NCBI RefSeq assembly: GCF_001279695.1
Contig: NZ_LGDD01000070.1
Coordinates: 1-64,000, forward strand
Source of the DNA: Streptomyces sp. WM6378
GTDB lineage: Bacteria > Actinomycetota > Actinomycetes > Streptomycetales > Streptomycetaceae
DNA: 64,000 nt
Direction: 5' to 3'
The notes beneath the pieces were generated by a model. It had not been told where the DNA came from and searched no databases. It saw only the letters and a list, made by a program, of their open reading frames with translations. A program made the position numbers and the translations under genes. Shown piece after piece: positions 1 to 7,342 of this stretch. The number at the start of each line of letters is the position of its first letter. Positions within the stretch are counted from its first letter, which is position 1.

Positions 1-663
1 GGGCGCGCCCCCGGCCCCACCGGCCTCGCCGTCATGCGCGACGCCGCCCGCCTCTCCCTGCGCGACCTCGCCTCCCTCGCCATCGCCGTCAGCGACAACG
101 CCGCCGCCGACCTCCTCTGGGACCACCTCGGCCTCGACACCGTCAACGCCACCATGAACGCCCTCGGACTCACCCGCACCATCGCCGTCCACAACCAGGC
201 CGCCCTCTACGCCACGATGGTCACCGACACCGGCCGCAGCGGCCCCGCAGCCCTCGTCGACCCCGCCGCCGTCGCCCGCCTCACCGTCCTCGACCCCACC
301 CGCACCAACCGCTCCACCCCCCGAGAAATCTGCGCCCTCCTCGCCGCCATCTGGCGCGACGAGCTCTGCCAAGAACCCTGGGCCGACGAACTACGCGCCA
401 TCCTCGGCGTCCAGGCCTGGAGCCACCGCCTCGCCTCCGGCTTCCCCTTCGACGACGTACACGTCAGCGGCAAAACCGGCACCCTGCCCACGCTCCGCCA
501 CGAAGCCGGCGTCGTCGAATACCCCGACGGAGGGCGCTACGCCGTCGCCGCCTTCACCCGCGCCGCCTCCACCGCCGCCACCCTGCCCGCCGCCGACGCC
601 GCCATCGGACGCGCCGCCAGAATCGCCGTCGACGCGCTACGGGCCACACCCACCAGAGCATGA
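1..663 (+). CDS. Beta-lactamase-like serine hydrolase, 5' end outside window
   Basis: The reading frame is open from the first base, so only the C-terminal ~220 residues are present. Visible motifs fit class A beta-lactamase/penicillin-recognising hydrolases: an SDN triad in a context like AVSDNAAADLL (bases ~91-120) and a KTG triad in SGKTGTLPT (bases ~470-490). The catalytic SxxK must lie upstream of the window. Enzymes of this family open beta-lactam rings by acylation of the active serine; some relatives are only esterases or DD-peptidases. Localisation cannot be judged without the N-terminus. A bidirectional terminator follows the stop, and the neighbour prs is convergent. The family call is solid; true beta-lactamase activity is an inference. 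Confidence 0.8.
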   Translation, partial: GRAPGPTGLAVMRDAARLSLRDLASLAIAVSDNAAADLLWDHLGLDTVNATMNALGLTRTIAVHNQAALYATMVTDTGRSGPAALVDPAAVARLTVLDPTRTNRSTPREICALLAAIWRDELCQEPWADELRAILGVQAWSHRLASGFPFDDVHVSGKTGTLPTLRHEAGVVEYPDGGRYAVAAFTRAASTAATLPAADAAIGRAARIAVDALRATPTRA

Positions 664-667
664 AGAA

Positions 668-697
668 GGGGCCGCGCCCGAAACCGGACGCGGCCCC
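668..697. terminator. Bidirectional terminator between hydrolase and prs
   Basis: A 9-bp GC-rich inverted repeat (GGGGCCGCG / CGCGGCCCC) with a 12-base loop lies in the 53-bp gap between two convergent stop codons. There is no long T tract, as is usual in Streptomyces. Confidence 0.7.
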
Positions 698-716
698 AAC
701 TCCCAACAACTACAAG

Positions 717-1691
717 CTAGTTCTCCTCGAACAGACTCGTCACCGAGCCGTCCTCGAAGACCTCGCGCACCGCGCGGGCGATCGACGGAGCGATCGAAAG
801 CACCGTGATCTTGTCGAGCTCCAGATCCGACGGATCCGGCAGCGTGTTCGTGAACACGAACTCGCTCACCTTGGAGTTCTTCAGACGGTCCGCGGCCGGA
901 CCCGACAGGATGCCGTGCGTCGCCGTCACGATGACGTCCTCCGCACCGTGCGCGAACAGCGCATCGGCAGCGGCGCAGATCGTGCCACCCGTGTCGATCA
1001 TGTCGTCGACCAGGACACAGACGCGGCCCTTCACATCACCGACGACCTCGTGCACCGTCACCGTGTTGGCGACGTCCTTGTCACGACGCTTGTGCACGAT
1101 GGCGAGCGGCGCGTCCAGACGATCGCACCAACGGTCGGCGACCCGCACACGACCCGCGTCCGGAGACACGATCGTCAGCTTCGAGCGGTCGACCTTCGCA
1201 CCCACGTAGTCCGCCAGCACCGGCAGCGCGGTGAGGTGGTCCACCGGACCGTCGAAGAAGCCCTGGATCTGGTCCGTGTGCAGGTCGACGGTGAGGATGC
1301 GGTCCGCACCCGCCGTCTTCAGCAGATCGGCCACCAGACGCGCCGAGATCGGCTCACGGCCCTTGTGCTTCTTGTCCTGACGGGCATAGCCGTAGGACGG
1401 CACGATCACCGTGATCGAGCGGGCCGACGCGCGCTTCAGCGCGTCGATCATGATGAGCTGCTCCATGATCCACTTATTGATCGGAGCCGTGTGGCTCTGG
1501 ATCAGGAAGCAGTCCGCACCACGCGCCGACTCCTGAAAACGAACGTAGATCTCACCGTTCGCGAAGTCGAAGGCCTTCGTCGGCACGAGGCCCACACCCA
1601 ACTGGTGCGCAACCTCCTCGGCCAGCTCGGGGTGGGCGCGGCCGGAGAAGAGCATCAACTTCTTCTCGCCGGTCGTCTTGATCCCGGTCAC
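717..1691 (-). CDS. prs: Ribose-phosphate pyrophosphokinase (PRPP synthase)
   Basis: Makes PRPP from ribose 5-phosphate and ATP in the cytosol, feeding purine, pyrimidine, histidine, tryptophan and NAD synthesis. The 324-residue length is normal. Family signatures are present: the N-terminal LFSGRAHPELAEEVA segment, the flexible-loop YGYARQDKKHKGREPI segment, the DLHTDQIQGFF metal/ATP motif, and the PRPP-binding VLVDDMIDTGGT loop. The start is GTG at 1691 with GAGGAGA about 7 bases upstream. It lies 126 bp downstream of glmU on the same strand, a common actinobacterial pairing, so cotranscription is likely. Very sure of the identity. Confidence 0.97.
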   Translation of the reverse strand: MTGIKTTGEKKLMLFSGRAHPELAEEVAHQLGVGLVPTKAFDFANGEIYVRFQESARGADCFLIQSHTAPINKWIMEQLIMIDALKRASARSITVIVPSYGYARQDKKHKGREPISARLVADLLKTAGADRILTVDLHTDQIQGFFDGPVDHLTALPVLADYVGAKVDRSKLTIVSPDAGRVRVADRWCDRLDAPLAIVHKRRDKDVANTVTVHEVVGDVKGRVCVLVDDMIDTGGTICAAADALFAHGAEDVIVTATHGILSGPAADRLKNSKVSEFVFTNTLPDPSDLELDKITVLSIAPSIARAVREVFEDGSVTSLFEEN

Positions 1692-1817
1692 AGCACAGTC
1701 TCCTCAGACGTGTTCGATGCCGCTGCACCCGCGCGGTCCCTGTCGCGGCGAGCCAGCCGAATATGTGCACCTGTCGCATCTATCACGGTACGCCGTGAAA
1801 GACGCGCCCGGATCCGG

Positions 1818-3266
1818 TCAGTTCTCCCCGCTCGACTGCTCGGCCGCAGCCTGAGCAGCCTGCGCGGCAGCACTTCCCGGACGCTTGCGCTCCACCCAAC
1901 CCTCAATATTCCGCTGCTGGCCACGGGCGACAGCCAACGAACCCGGCGGCACATCCTTCGTGATCACCGAACCCGCAGCGGTGTAAGCACCGTCCCCCAC
2001 TGTGACAGGAGCAACAAACATGTTGTCCGAACCCGTCTTGCAGTGCGAGCCGATCGTCGTGTGATGCTTGGCCTCACCGTCGTAATTCACAAACACACTG
2101 GCCGCGCCGATGTTCGTGAACTCACCGATCGTCGCGTCCCCCACGTACGACAGATGCGGAACCTTCGTCCCCTCACCGATCGTCGCGTTCTTCGTCTCGA
2201 CGTACGTACCGATCTTGGCCTTCACCCCGAGGCGCGTACCCGGCCGCAGATAGGCGTACGGGCCGACCGTCGCACCCTCACCCACCTCCGAGTCGTACGC
2301 CACCGCATTGTCGAGCCGAGCGTCCCGGCCCACGACCGTGTTCGTCAGACGCGAATTGGGACCCACCTCGGCACCCGAAGACAGATGAGTCGTCCCCAGC
2401 AGCTGAGTACCGGGAAGCACCACGGCATCCTGCTCGAAAGTCACCTGAACATCGACGAACGTCGACGCCGGATCCACCACCGTCACACCCGCGAGCATCG
2501 CCCGCTCCAGCAACCGGTCATTCAACAAACGACGCGCCTCGGCCAACTGCACCCGATTGTTGATCCCCAGAATCTCCCGGAAATCCCCCGCCAACGACGC
2601 ACCGACCCGATGCCCCGCCTCACGCAGAATCCCCAGCACATCAGTCAGATACTCCTCACCCTGACTGTTGTCCGTCCGCACCTTCCCCAACGCATCCGCC
2701 AACAACGCGCCGTCGAACGCGAACACACCCGAATTGATCTCACGAATCGCGCGCTGCGCCTCGCTCGCGTCCTTGTGCTCGACGATCGCGGTGACCGCAC
2801 CCGAGACGTTGTCCCGCACGATGCGGCCGTAGCCCGTGGAGTCGGCGACCTCGGCGGTCAGCACGGTGACCGCGTTGCGGTCCGCCTCGTGCGTACGGGT
2901 CAGCTCCGCCAGCGTCGCGCCGGTCAGCAGCGGGGTGTCGCCGCACACCACGACGACCGTGCCCTCGATGGTCTGGCCCAGCTCCTCCAGCGCCATCCGG
3001 ACGGCGTGGCCGGTGCCGTTCTGCTCGTACTGGACCGCGGTGCGCACCTCGGCGTCGATCGCGCCGAGGTGGGCGGACACCTGCTCGCGGGCGTGGCCCA
3101 CGACCACGACGAGGTGCTGGGGGTCCAGCTCACGAGCGGCCGCCACGACATGGCCGACGAGCGAGCGCCCGCAGATCTCGTGCAGAACCTTGGGAGTGGC
3201 CGACTTCATGCGGGTGCCCTCACCCGCGGCGAGGACGACGACGGCGGCCGGGCGGGTTGCGCTCAC
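1818..3266 (-). CDS. glmU: Bifunctional GlmU (GlcN-1-P acetyltransferase / GlcNAc-1-P uridyltransferase)
   Basis: Performs the last two steps to UDP-GlcNAc, the precursor of peptidoglycan. The N-terminal pyrophosphorylase domain begins VVVLAAGEGTRMKSATPKVL (nucleotide-binding loop with catalytic Arg and Lys). The C-terminal half shows the hexapeptide pattern of a left-handed beta-helix acetyltransferase. The frame stays open to 3458, but that part would run into the tRNA gene. The chosen start is GTG at 3266 (protein VSATRPAAVVV), giving 482 residues, the length I expect for Streptomyces GlmU, with an AAGGG element upstream. A tRNA-Gln gene and its terminator lie just upstream on the same strand. 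Confidence 0.96.
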   Translation of the reverse strand: MSATRPAAVVVLAAGEGTRMKSATPKVLHEICGRSLVGHVVAAARELDPQHLVVVVGHAREQVSAHLGAIDAEVRTAVQYEQNGTGHAVRMALEELGQTIEGTVVVVCGDTPLLTGATLAELTRTHEADRNAVTVLTAEVADSTGYGRIVRDNVSGAVTAIVEHKDASEAQRAIREINSGVFAFDGALLADALGKVRTDNSQGEEYLTDVLGILREAGHRVGASLAGDFREILGINNRVQLAEARRLLNDRLLERAMLAGVTVVDPASTFVDVQVTFEQDAVVLPGTQLLGTTHLSSGAEVGPNSRLTNTVVGRDARLDNAVAYDSEVGEGATVGPYAYLRPGTRLGVKAKIGTYVETKNATIGEGTKVPHLSYVGDATIGEFTNIGAASVFVNYDGEAKHHTTIGSHCKTGSDNMFVAPVTVGDGAYTAAGSVITKDVPPGSLAVARGQQRNIEGWVERKRPGSAAAQAAQAAAEQSSGEN

Positions 3267-3360
3267 GGAGGTGCCCTTCGGCTTCGGGGGGTGGACACCC
3301 GAAGGATACCGGGGGGTTTCGCGGATGAAATCGGGGTGGGTGGCCCGGAAAACGCGGCGG

Positions 3361-3383
3361 GTCCTGACTGGTGCAGTCAGGAC
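3361..3383 (-). terminator. Terminator downstream of tRNA-Gln
   Basis: A perfect 10-bp inverted repeat (GTCCTGACTG / CAGTCAGGAC) with a 3-base loop starts 18 bases after the tRNA 3' end and ends ~95 bases before the glmU start. It separates the tRNA transcript from glmU. Confidence 0.8.
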
Positions 3384-3400
3384 CCGACAAAGTAGGGCAG

Positions 3401-3473
3401 CTCCGCCGCTAGGACTCGAACCTAGACCGAACACCTCCAAAGGGTGCCGTGCTGCCAATTACACTACGGCGGA
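3401..3473 (-). tRNA. tRNA-Gln (anticodon UUG)
   Basis: Reading the minus strand gives a full cloverleaf: acceptor TCCGCCG paired with CGGCGGA, an anticodon stem GCACC/GGTGT enclosing CTTTGGA (anticodon TTG), and a T-arm CTAGG-TTCGAGT-CCTAG. The CCA end is not encoded. Its 5' end lies only ~8 bases after the stop of the LAGLIDADG-like gene, so its promoter must lie inside that gene or the two are cotranscribed. Confidence 0.96.
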
Positions 3474-3480
3474 ACACGCG

Positions 3481-4359
3481 TCATGGAGCAGAAGGTCGCC
3501 CTTCGCTCGAAACGCTGCCGACTACTATGCCGCACCACCAGCCCTCGATGCGACGGTAGAGGTCGGCGCTTTGCTGGACGTGGATGACCAGGCAACCCCG
3601 ATAAGCCTCGTTCACGTTCTTGCGAACCGTCTTGGCGTTGTGCTTCTTCAGGGTTGTCTTGCCGAAGTGGGCGAGGTCCGTCTGGACCAAGTCTGCCCAG
3701 TACCGCTCTGCTCCTTGCACGTCGGCCGATTCGTGGATCATGAGGTGGAACTTCAGGCGGTGCGGTTCGACGCCGAGTAGCCGGAGCCAAGCCAGGAAGA
3801 GCAGGACCATGTCCGGGTCGCTGTTCACGAAGGCGACCCGCTCCCTACGAGCGTGCGGCTTGTCCTTGGTCCCCTCCGCCCAGTAGAGCCCGACGCCGAT
3901 CAGGAAGAGCTCGCGGTCGGTCATGGTGCCGATCTCGTCCGCTGCGCGTTGCTTGGTCGCCTGCCGCTCCTCCTCGCGCCGCTGAAGCGTCGCCTCCCAG
4001 CCCCGTCGGGCTATGGCCGAGGCCTCCTCCGGGGTGCGGGTGCGGTCCGGCTTGGGGAGGTCGCGGACCCACAGGGATATAGAGCTCTTCGAGCAGCCGA
4101 GCTCGACCTGGATCTGGTCGTACGTCATGCCCTGCGAGCGGAGCTCTCTCGCCCGGTCGCGGAGGTCGTCCTTGGCGTTGGGGCGCTTGGTCCACTCGGG
4201 GGCCGGTTCGCCGTTCAGGAGGCGGTTCAGGAGGTCGTTGTTGTCGACGAACAGGCGGTCGCGGATCTGGCGGCGGCTGAGGCCTTCTCGGCGCAGGGCG
4301 ACGGCCTGCTCGCGCAGGGCCTCGAAGTCGGCGTATTTGCCGGGTGTGGTCGATGTCAT
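3481..4359 (-). CDS. HTH protein with LAGLIDADG-like domain
   Basis: About 292 residues. The N-terminal ~110 residues hold two helix-turn-helix-like stretches (LRREGLSRRQIRDRL and LRSQGMTYDQIQVELGCSKS, the second ending in a recognition helix). The C-terminal part carries a LAGLIDADG-like segment (FLIGVGLYWAEGTK) followed by a VNSDPDMVLLFLAWL stretch, as in bacterial HTH proteins distantly related to homing endonucleases. The Glu of WAEG sits where the acidic metal ligand is expected; a second such motif is not obvious, so it would act as a dimer if it cuts DNA at all. The ATG at 4359 is chosen; a GTG at 4413 adds 18 residues and has no better ribosome site. Base composition looks less GC-rich than the neighbours, suggesting transfer. 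Function is inferred. Confidence 0.65.
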   Translation of the reverse strand: MTSTTPGKYADFEALREQAVALRREGLSRRQIRDRLFVDNNDLLNRLLNGEPAPEWTKRPNAKDDLRDRARELRSQGMTYDQIQVELGCSKSSISLWVRDLPKPDRTRTPEEASAIARRGWEATLQRREEERQATKQRAADEIGTMTDRELFLIGVGLYWAEGTKDKPHARRERVAFVNSDPDMVLLFLAWLRLLGVEPHRLKFHLMIHESADVQGAERYWADLVQTDLAHFGKTTLKKHNAKTVRKNVNEAYRGCLVIHVQQSADLYRRIEGWWCGIVVGSVSSEGRPSAP

Positions 4360-4513
4360 ACGGACACGCTCGTCCGGAATGCGGATGTCCGCTCGAATAG
4401 GCGGTCGATTCACTACATCAGGGGATGATCGACGATTTCTGGCGTGTTCGAGGGGATTTCGTGCTGCGCACGCCGACGGAAAAACGTTCGCGCTCGCCCG
4501 TAGTCTGGGTGCT

Positions 4514-5833
4514 ATGACCGCAACGGGGGCTTACCAGGAAGCCACGGGGTTGACCTCCCGTGGCTGGTGGTGGTGGGAACGCAGGCGCAGCGCGGTGCTG
4601 GATGTGCTGCTCGGGGTGATCTCCGCGCTGGAGTGTGCGCTGGAGGGTGTGAGTTTCGCGGGGGACGCGGGGTTGCCCGTGCCGGCCGGGGTGTTGCTCG
4701 GGCTTGCCGCGGGGGCGTCGTTGGTGCTTCGGCGGCGGTGGCCGATCGCCGTGGTGCTGGTGTCGATCGCGGTGACGCCGGCCAGCATGGGCTTCATTCT
4801 GAGCGTGGTGGGGCTGTACACGCTGGCCGCGTCGGATGTGCCGCGCCGGATCACGGCGGCGCTGGCGGGGATGTCGGTGGCGGGGACCTTCATCGTCACG
4901 TTCGTGCGGATGCATCAGAGCGTGGCGCGGGGTGATTACGACCCGGGGCGCTGGTACGTGCCGCTGGTGTCGCTGGTGATGTCGCTCGGGATCACGGGTC
5001 CGCCGCTGCTGTACGGGTTGTATATAGGGGCGCGGCGGCGGTTGATGGAGTCGTTGCGGGAGCGGGCGGATTCGTTGGAGCGGGAGTTGTCGCTGCTCGC
5101 GGACCGGGCCGAGGAGCGGGCGGAGTGGGCGCGTACGGAGGAGCGGACGCGGATTGCCCGGGAGATGCATGACGTGGTGGCGCACCGGGTGTCGTTGATG
5201 GTGGTGCACGCGGCGGCGTTGCAGGCGGTGGCGCGTAAGGATCCGGAGAAGGCGGTGAAGAACGCGGCGCTGGTCGGTGACATGGGGCGGCAGGCGTTGA
5301 CGGAGTTGCGGGAGATGCTCGGGGTGTTGCGGGCTGCGGATCAGCAGCCGGTGGCGGTGCGGGTGGATCCGGTGCCGTTGGCGGCGGTGGGGGTGGCTGC
5401 CGCGGCTGCCGCCGCTGCCGCGGAGGAGGGGCCGTGTCTGGCGGACATCGAGGCGTTGGTGGGGCAGTCCCGGGAGGCCGGGATGGTGGTGGAGCTGATG
5501 GTGCAGGGGGAGGTGCGCGGGTATGACGCGCTGGTGGAGCAGACGGCGTACCGGGTGGTCCAGGAGGCGCTGACCAATGTGCACAAGCATGCGGCGGGCG
5601 CGAAGGTGATGGTGCGGCTGGCTCGGCGTGAGGCCGAGGTGGCGATGCAGGTGGAGAACGGTCCTGCGGACGGGGTTACGGAGGATGCGGGGTTGCCGTC
5701 CGGCGGCAATGGTCTGGTGGGGATGCGGGAGCGGGTGACGGCGCTGGGCGGGGTGTTCGTGTCGGGGGCGACGGATGCGGGTGGGTTCCGGGTGTCGGCG
5801 GTGCTGCCGGACCGGGCTCCGGTTGTGTCGTAG
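4514..5833 (+). CDS. Sensor histidine kinase, NarL/DesK type, orphan
   Basis: About 439 residues. The N-terminal half has roughly five hydrophobic segments (membrane sensor region), then a coiled stretch (ERADSLERELSLLADRAEER). The HisKA_3 dimerisation domain follows with the phospho-acceptor in REMHDVVAHRVSLMV, and a C-terminal HATPase ends with the G-box GGNGLVGMRERVTALGG. A run of nine alanines lies between the DHp and ATPase domains, unusual but in frame. The start is ATG at 4514; no strong Shine-Dalgarno is seen, and a TAGTCT box at 4501-4506 would fit a leaderless transcript. No response regulator gene adjoins it, so its partner is elsewhere. Confidence 0.85.
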   Translation: MTATGAYQEATGLTSRGWWWWERRRSAVLDVLLGVISALECALEGVSFAGDAGLPVPAGVLLGLAAGASLVLRRRWPIAVVLVSIAVTPASMGFILSVVGLYTLAASDVPRRITAALAGMSVAGTFIVTFVRMHQSVARGDYDPGRWYVPLVSLVMSLGITGPPLLYGLYIGARRRLMESLRERADSLERELSLLADRAEERAEWARTEERTRIAREMHDVVAHRVSLMVVHAAALQAVARKDPEKAVKNAALVGDMGRQALTELREMLGVLRAADQQPVAVRVDPVPLAAVGVAAAAAAAAAEEGPCLADIEALVGQSREAGMVVELMVQGEVRGYDALVEQTAYRVVQEALTNVHKHAAGAKVMVRLARREAEVAMQVENGPADGVTEDAGLPSGGNGLVGMRERVTALGGVFVSGATDAGGFRVSAVLPDRAPVVS

Positions 5834-6047
5834 CGTCCCTGGGGCTCCGCCCCAGACCCCGGGTGCGCCCCCACCCTGGCCCTGGGGGCTCCGCCCTCAG
5901 ACCCCCGTTCGCGCCTTAAGGGCGCTCGTCCTCAATCTCCCCCAAGGCCTTAAGGGCCAGGGGGGGGAGATTGAGGACGGGCTGAAGATGCCGGTCCGGC
6001 CCAGCACCATCCTGTTGGGGCGCGGCTGGCCAGGTCCGGGGTTCGGG
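5834..6047. repeat. Dispersed intergenic repeat, copy A
   Basis: Gene-free gap between the kinase and the SUKH-3 gene. It contains the modules shared by all five copies in this window: a ggggctccgccccagacccc palindromic block (here twice), a gcgcc-ttaagggcgctcgtcctcaa block, a gacgggctgaagatgccgg block and a ccagcacc block. Self-complementary parts could act as terminators for the flanking convergent genes. No protein is evident. Confidence 0.75.
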
Positions 6048-6536
6048 TCAGCCCGATGTCAGGCGGATTGGCTGGGTGCCCGTGAGCAGGGTGTTCAGGG
6101 CGTGGTCGATGTCGGGGCCGAGGTACCAGTCGCCGGTGTGGTCGAGGGAGTAGACGCGGCCTTCGGTGTCGATGGCCAGTACGGCCTGTTGGTCGCCTTC
6201 TTCGCCGAGGGGGGCGATGTCGGTTTCGAGGGCGCGGCCGAGGTCGGCGAGGGTGCGGGCGAGGTGGAGGCCGGCGAGGGGGTCGAAGCGCAGGGCGGCG
6301 GGGGCGTTGCGGCGGCCGGGGCCCGGGGCGGTGAGGCTGAGGCCGCCGAATTCGGCCCAGGCTTCGACGGCGGCGGGGAAGACGGTGTGGCGGTGTCCTG
6401 CGGGCGAGGTGTGGCCGCGCAGGACGTCGGCCCAGGCTTCGGCCTGGCGGATGTCCCAGCGGCCGGGCTGCCAGCCGGCGGTGCGCAGCGCGGCGTCGAC
6501 GGGGACGGGGAAGCGGGTGGTGGAGATGTCCGGCAT
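6048..6536 (-). CDS. SUKH-3-type immunity protein
   Basis: 162 residues starting MPDISTTRFPVPVDAALRTAG. The pattern AGWQPGR near residue 20, an EAWAEFGGL core, a DPLAGL segment and a late VYSLDHTGDWYLGPDIDHAL segment fit the SUKH-3 family, which in polymorphic toxin loci neutralises nuclease or deaminase toxins by direct binding. No signal peptide or membrane segment; cytosolic. The start is ATG at 6536 with GGAAAGG about 9 bases upstream. It lies 41 bp downstream of the YwqJ-type deaminase gene on the same strand, so it is the likely immunity partner in a two-gene operon. Pairing is inferred from adjacency. Confidence 0.8.
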   Translation of the reverse strand: MPDISTTRFPVPVDAALRTAGWQPGRWDIRQAEAWADVLRGHTSPAGHRHTVFPAAVEAWAEFGGLSLTAPGPGRRNAPAALRFDPLAGLHLARTLADLGRALETDIAPLGEEGDQQAVLAIDTEGRVYSLDHTGDWYLGPDIDHALNTLLTGTQPIRLTSG

Positions 6537-6577
6537 CGGCCGCGGCCTTTCCGTGAGGTTTTGGTAGTGGGGTCGGC

Positions 6578-7093
6578 TCAGGGTTCGACGCTGCGGACGC
6601 CGAAGTGGTCGAGCAGGGCGGTGCAGGAGCGGCAGGGGGGTGCGTAGCTGCCGTGGAGGGGGTCGCCGTCCTCGCGTATGCGGCGGGCGGTGAGTTTGGC
6701 GTGTTTGAGGGCGCGGCGGGCCTCGCCGTGGGTGAGGGGTTTGCGCTGGGCGCGTTTGGAGCGTCCTGTTTCGACGGCGGTCAGGTGTCGGGAGAGCAGG
6801 ATGGCTTCGGGGCAGCGGCCGGTGAAGCGTTCGCGTTGGCTGCTGGTGAGGGTGTCGAGGTAGTCCTGTACGAGGGTGTGCAGGATCGGTGGCTGTTCGC
6901 CCTTGCCGGCGGTGCAGGTGAGGGTTTCGCCGCGTACGGAGAGGGCGGCGGCGATGGCGGGGAGGATGCCGTCGCGGCGGTGGCGGAGTAAGGGTGCGGC
7001 GGTGGTGGTCGTGGCGCTCCACCCCAGGCGTGGGTCGCCCGGTGTCTCATTTATCGCGCTTGTTGCTGATGTTTCGCCTGGTGCGGTGTGCAT
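6578..7093 (-). CDS. YwqJ-type nucleic acid/nucleotide deaminase, TTA-containing
   Basis: 171 residues. Zinc-deaminase signatures are complete: C94-P95-E96 (CxE motif, in GRCPEAILL) and P153-C154-R-S-C157 (PCxxC motif, in APPCRSCTALLDHFGV). This C-x-E variant is typical of the YwqJ clade of toxin deaminases. There is no signal peptide, PAAR, RHS, WXG100 or other export module; the ~40 residues before the domain are low-complexity. Codon 35 is TTA (bases 6989-6991), the codon read only by the bldA tRNA in Streptomyces, so translation should be limited to late growth or development. The start is ATG at 7093 with a strong GGGAGGAA site. The adjacent SUKH-3 gene is the presumed antidote. Substrate (DNA, RNA or nucleotide) unknown. 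Confidence 0.8.
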   Translation of the reverse strand: MHTAPGETSATSAINETPGDPRLGWSATTTTAAPLLRHRRDGILPAIAAALSVRGETLTCTAGKGEQPPILHTLVQDYLDTLTSSQRERFTGRCPEAILLSRHLTAVETGRSKRAQRKPLTHGEARRALKHAKLTARRIREDGDPLHGSYAPPCRSCTALLDHFGVRSVEP

Positions 7094-7342
7094 GGTGCTG
7101 TGTTCCTCCCACTGGCCGCGGCTTCAGCCGCACGTGTCAGCGCCCCCGAGTTGCGGGGACAGCCTGCCAAATGTGCGTACTGGTACGGAAGCTGGGGCGT
7201 GATAAGCCGCGCGTCGCGGGCGCAGGGTGATGCGGCTGTGACGGTTGGTGACCGATATGCGGGGCCGGGACCCGGTATTGCCTCACCGCATAGTCTGGTC
7301 CTCACCAGCCAGACGCAGAGCACGCAGCAGGGGGCAACCGCC

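Noticed and set aside
660..3395. 911-residue open frame on the plus strand across prs and glmU
   Set aside because: Exactly antisense to two certain genes; Arg/His/Asp-rich composition typical of shadow frames in GC-rich DNA.
3300..4400. Possible integrated element at tRNA-Gln
   Set aside because: No integrase, no duplicated tRNA 3' end (att site), and the odd gene lies on the 5' side of the tRNA.
4478..4513. Promoter for the orphan kinase around the TAGTCT box
   Set aside because: No matching -35 element at 16-19 bp; mentioned in the gene entry only as a possibility.
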